Positions 43,348 through 47,452 of a DNA stretch of 47,452 bases are shown in pieces. Within the stretch, counting starts at the first letter, position 1; each line of letters opens with the position of its first letter. The position numbers and the translations under genes are program-made. Location: the NCBI RefSeq assembly GCF_019746015.1, contig NZ_JAIESM010000013.1:1-47452 (forward strand), in the 5' to 3' direction. Under the pieces are notes generated by a model, which saw only the letters and a program-made list of their open reading frames with translations, did no database searches and was not told the origin of the DNA. This stretch comes from Sphingomonas sp. Its GTDB lineage: Bacteria > Pseudomonadota > Alphaproteobacteria > Sphingomonadales > Sphingomonadaceae.

Positions 43348-43957
43348 TGTGGACATTGCCGCGCCGGTCGGCGGGCGCGAGATTGCCTGCGCCTTCACCG
43401 CCGGGCCGGGCTGCACCATCCTGTTCGGCCCGTCGGGCGCGGGCAAGACCAGCATCCTGAACATGATCGCCGGGCTGCGCCGGCCCGCGCGCGGCCATGT
43501 GATCGTCGGCGGCGAGGTGCTGTTCGATGCGGCGCGCGGCATCGATCTGCCCGCCGAGCAGCGTGGCGCGGGCTATGTGTTTCAGGACGACCGGCTGTTT
43601 CCGCACCGGCGCGTCGCCGCCAATCTGGATTATGGCGCGGGCCGCGCGGGCAGCGGCGGGATGGACCGGGCCGCGGTGATCGACCTGCTGGGCCTGGGCG
43701 GCCTGCTCGACCGCTGGCCGCGCGCGCTTTCCGGCGGGGAGGCGCGGCGGGTGGCGATTGGCCGCGCGCTCCTCTCCAACCCGCGTTTTCTGCTGCTCGA
43801 CGAGCCGCTCGCCTTTCTCGACCGCGCCCGGCGCGACGAGATCATCGCCGCCATCGAGCGGCTGCGCGACAGCCTCGCACTCCCCATCCTGATGGTGACG
43901 CACGACGCCGACGAAGCCGCCAGGCTCGGCACGCAGGTGGTGCGGGTGGCGCGTTAG
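43337..43957 (+). CDS. modC: Molybdate ABC transporter ATP-binding protein, short form
   Basis: ATPase of the molybdate importer, 206 residues. Walker A is FGPSGAGKTS, the signature is ALSGGEARRVAIGRAL (LSGGE rather than LSGGQ) and Walker B is FLLLDEPLAFLD, followed by the switch His in VTHDADEAAR. It lacks the C-terminal MOP/TOBE domain that normally follows and binds molybdate for feedback control; typical ModC is about 350 residues. The frame ends in a clean TAG, with no sign of a frameshifted remnant downstream. Confidence 0.9.
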   Translation: MSFDVDIAAPVGGREIACAFTAGPGCTILFGPSGAGKTSILNMIAGLRRPARGHVIVGGEVLFDAARGIDLPAEQRGAGYVFQDDRLFPHRRVAANLDYGAGRAGSGGMDRAAVIDLLGLGGLLDRWPRALSGGEARRVAIGRALLSNPRFLLLDEPLAFLDRARRDEIIAAIERLRDSLALPILMVTHDADEAARLGTQVVRVAR

Positions 43958-44021
43958 GGCGCGACCCTTGCCCAACGCCCCGCACAAGCCTAGCGTTTGT
44001 TGCAATCGGGGGAGGGGCAGC

Positions 44022-44585
44022 ATGATGACCAAGGTTGGATCGCGCGTGGCGATTCTGTTGCCGCTCTGGGCGCTGGCCAGTGCGCAGTCCGCGCCATACG
44101 CGCAACCGGCGGCCCCGGCACCCTCTGTGAACCCCGTCCTGCCCGCGAAGACGCCGGTCAGGGTGAAGCTGCTGAGCGCGCTCGGCTCGAAGATCAGCAA
44201 GATCGATCAGCATTTCCCCATCGAACTGGCAGAGCCAGTGACGGTGGATGGCGTTGCGCTGCTGCCCGCCGGCATCCGCGGTGAGGGCGAAGTGGTGCAC
44301 GCCGCCCGCGCCCGCTGGGGCGGCAAGCCCGGCGAGTTGATCCTTGCGGTGCGCTTCCTGCAGTGCGGCGCGGTGCGCGTGCCGATTGGCCGCTTTCGCT
44401 ATGCAGAGGCCGGCAAGTCGCGCTCGGGCGAGGCAATGGCCGCCAGCCTGGTGTTGACGCCGGCGGTGTTTCTGGTCGCCGGTGGCGAGGTGAACGTGCC
44501 CGCCGGCACCCTGGCCGATGCGCAGACCGTGGCCGATACGGCCCTGCCCATGACGGCCGGCGCGCCCTGCCCGGCGGCCCCATAG
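44022..44585 (+). CDS. Secreted protein of unknown function
   Basis: Protein of 187 residues with an N-terminal signal peptide (MMTKVGSRVAILLPLWALAS, then AQS). The mature part has LPAKTPVRVKLLSALGSKIS, FPIELAEPVTVDGVALLPAG, GEGEVVHAARARWGGKPGEL and a C-terminal hydrophobic stretch (AASLVLTPAVFLVAGG). This pattern of pipe-like beta strands is shared with a common proteobacterial family of unknown role. GGGGGAGGGG precedes two tandem ATGs (44022, 44025). It is followed 34 nt later by another secreted-protein gene. Confidence 0.65.
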   Translation: MMTKVGSRVAILLPLWALASAQSAPYAQPAAPAPSVNPVLPAKTPVRVKLLSALGSKISKIDQHFPIELAEPVTVDGVALLPAGIRGEGEVVHAARARWGGKPGELILAVRFLQCGAVRVPIGRFRYAEAGKSRSGEAMAASLVLTPAVFLVAGGEVNVPAGTLADAQTVADTALPMTAGAPCPAAP

Positions 44586-44619
44586 ACCATAAGAACCGTT
44601 TCAACAGGAGAGAGAGACT

Positions 44620-45120
44620 ATGCGCTTTGCCGTCATTGCCCTGGCCGCCAGCCTGGCTGCCGCCCCGATCGCGCTCGCCCAGACCGCGCCGGCGCCGATC
44701 AAGACCAAGTCGGGCGAGGTCGGCGCGGCGCCGGCCGACAAGGGGCAGATCGTGTTTTTCCGCCCCGGCTCGATCTTCGGTGCCGCGCTGGGCTGCACCG
44801 TGCGCGAGGGGGAAGGCGACGCGAAGAAGCAGGTCGCGCGGCTCGGCTCGGGCAAATATTTCGTGGTCACCGCCACGCCCGGCAAGCACCAATATTATAC
44901 CGAAGGCGAAGCCAAGGACCGGCTCAACCTGGAGATCGAACCCGGCGAAACCTATTTCGTGAAGTGCAATATCGGCATGGGTGTGGTCGCGGGCCGCGCC
45001 AACCTGTCTCCGTCCGACCGCGCGACCTTTGAGAAGAAGGCAAAGGGCCTGAAGCTGTGGAGCGGCGGCGACAAGGACGATAAGGATGCGCCCGACGACA
45101 AGGCGAAGCCCGCCAGCTGA
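44620..45120 (+). CDS. Secreted DUF2846-like protein
   Basis: Exported protein of 166 residues. The signal peptide is MRFAVIALAASLAAAPIALA. The mature domain has KGQIVFFRPGSIFGAALGC, GKYFVVTATPGKHQYYTEGE and LEIEPGETYFVKCNIGMGV, a pattern typical of DUF2846, which is found in small lipoproteins and secreted proteins. Two cysteines (GCTV, KCNI) may form a disulphide. The tail from about residue 145 is highly charged (SGGDKDDKDAPDDKAK). AGGAGAG precedes the ATG. It is convergent with rpoC, with a shared terminator between. Confidence 0.75.
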   Translation: MRFAVIALAASLAAAPIALAQTAPAPIKTKSGEVGAAPADKGQIVFFRPGSIFGAALGCTVREGEGDAKKQVARLGSGKYFVVTATPGKHQYYTEGEAKDRLNLEIEPGETYFVKCNIGMGVVAGRANLSPSDRATFEKKAKGLKLWSGGDKDDKDAPDDKAKPAS

Positions 45121-45198
45121 CAACCGAACCACAATCGCCCGTCCCGCAGGCGGAAGGGGCTGTGCGGTTTGTCGCAACCATCGCGCCGCCAGAAATGA

Positions 45199-45234
45199 AA
45201 ATCGCCGCCCGGAGCATCCCCCGGGCGGCGATTT
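45199..45234. terminator. Bidirectional terminator between the DUF2846-like gene and rpoC
   Basis: A perfect 14-bp inverted repeat AAATCGCCGCCCGG / CCGGGCGGCGATTT (45199-45212 and 45221-45234) with an 8-nt loop, A-rich on the left and T-rich on the right. It can terminate both the plus-strand gene and minus-strand rpoC. Confidence 0.85.
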
Positions 45235-45260
45235 CTTTGTCCGGCGTGCCGGCCGCGCGA

Positions 45261-47452
<2,192 letters not shown>

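Overview
The window is about 47.5 kb of high-GC, densely coded DNA, almost certainly chromosomal DNA of an alphaproteobacterium of the order Sphingomonadales. The evidence is the GcrA cell-cycle regulator at the left edge, the argD-argF-hslO order, a separate Rieske/cytochrome b/cytochrome c1 operon, a phasin, sphingomonad-style small secreted proteins, and the codon and GC pattern. No rRNA, tRNA, CRISPR array, insertion sequence or prophage was seen.

Layout from left to right: the 5' part of gcrA (minus), then an orphan ABC-2 permease and a two-gene RND efflux unit (plus). Next come argD, argF and hslO, a small secreted protein, a candidate small RNA, and queC-queE. The queE 3' end overlaps a convergent gene for a secreted protein of unknown function. 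A repeat-rich small lipoprotein and lipB follow (minus), then a pair of related multi-pass membrane proteins, hemF-trmL (minus), and petABC with apt coupled to its end. A complete-looking galactoside module follows: GH42 beta-galactosidase and GH36 alpha-galactosidase (minus), divergent from a sodium/solute symporter, galT and galK. Then come a membrane-anchored SET-domain methyltransferase-like protein, a CHASE4-type histidine kinase and a REC-GGDEF-EAL protein. The amino-sugar block is ROK kinase, glmS and glmU, with a type II toxin-antitoxin pair and an AT-richer orphan gene lodged between glmS and glmU. The right end holds gph, a CsgG-like/SH3 protein, lepA, a phasin, modABC, two secreted proteins and the C-terminal half of rpoC.

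Several modules are metabolically coherent. GH42/GH36 release galactose (and glucose) for GalK and GalT, and the symporter probably brings in the sugar. A ROK fructokinase would make fructose-6-P, which GlmS converts to glucosamine-6-P and GlmU carries towards UDP-GlcNAc. The bc1 complex serves respiration. QueC and QueE are two steps towards queuosine.

The observations most worth a second look are: (1) a three-hairpin candidate sRNA with an exposed anti-Shine-Dalgarno CU stretch just upstream of queC; (2) the membrane-bound SET protein with a complete post-SET cysteine set and a probable non-AUG start; (3) the low-GC insertion with toxin-antitoxin genes that splits glmU from glmS and sits 18 nt from the glmS start; (4) the kinase/REC-GGDEF-EAL pair with an unusual receiver domain. 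Gene ends are unusually tight: five convergent pairs end within 10 nt of each other or overlap.
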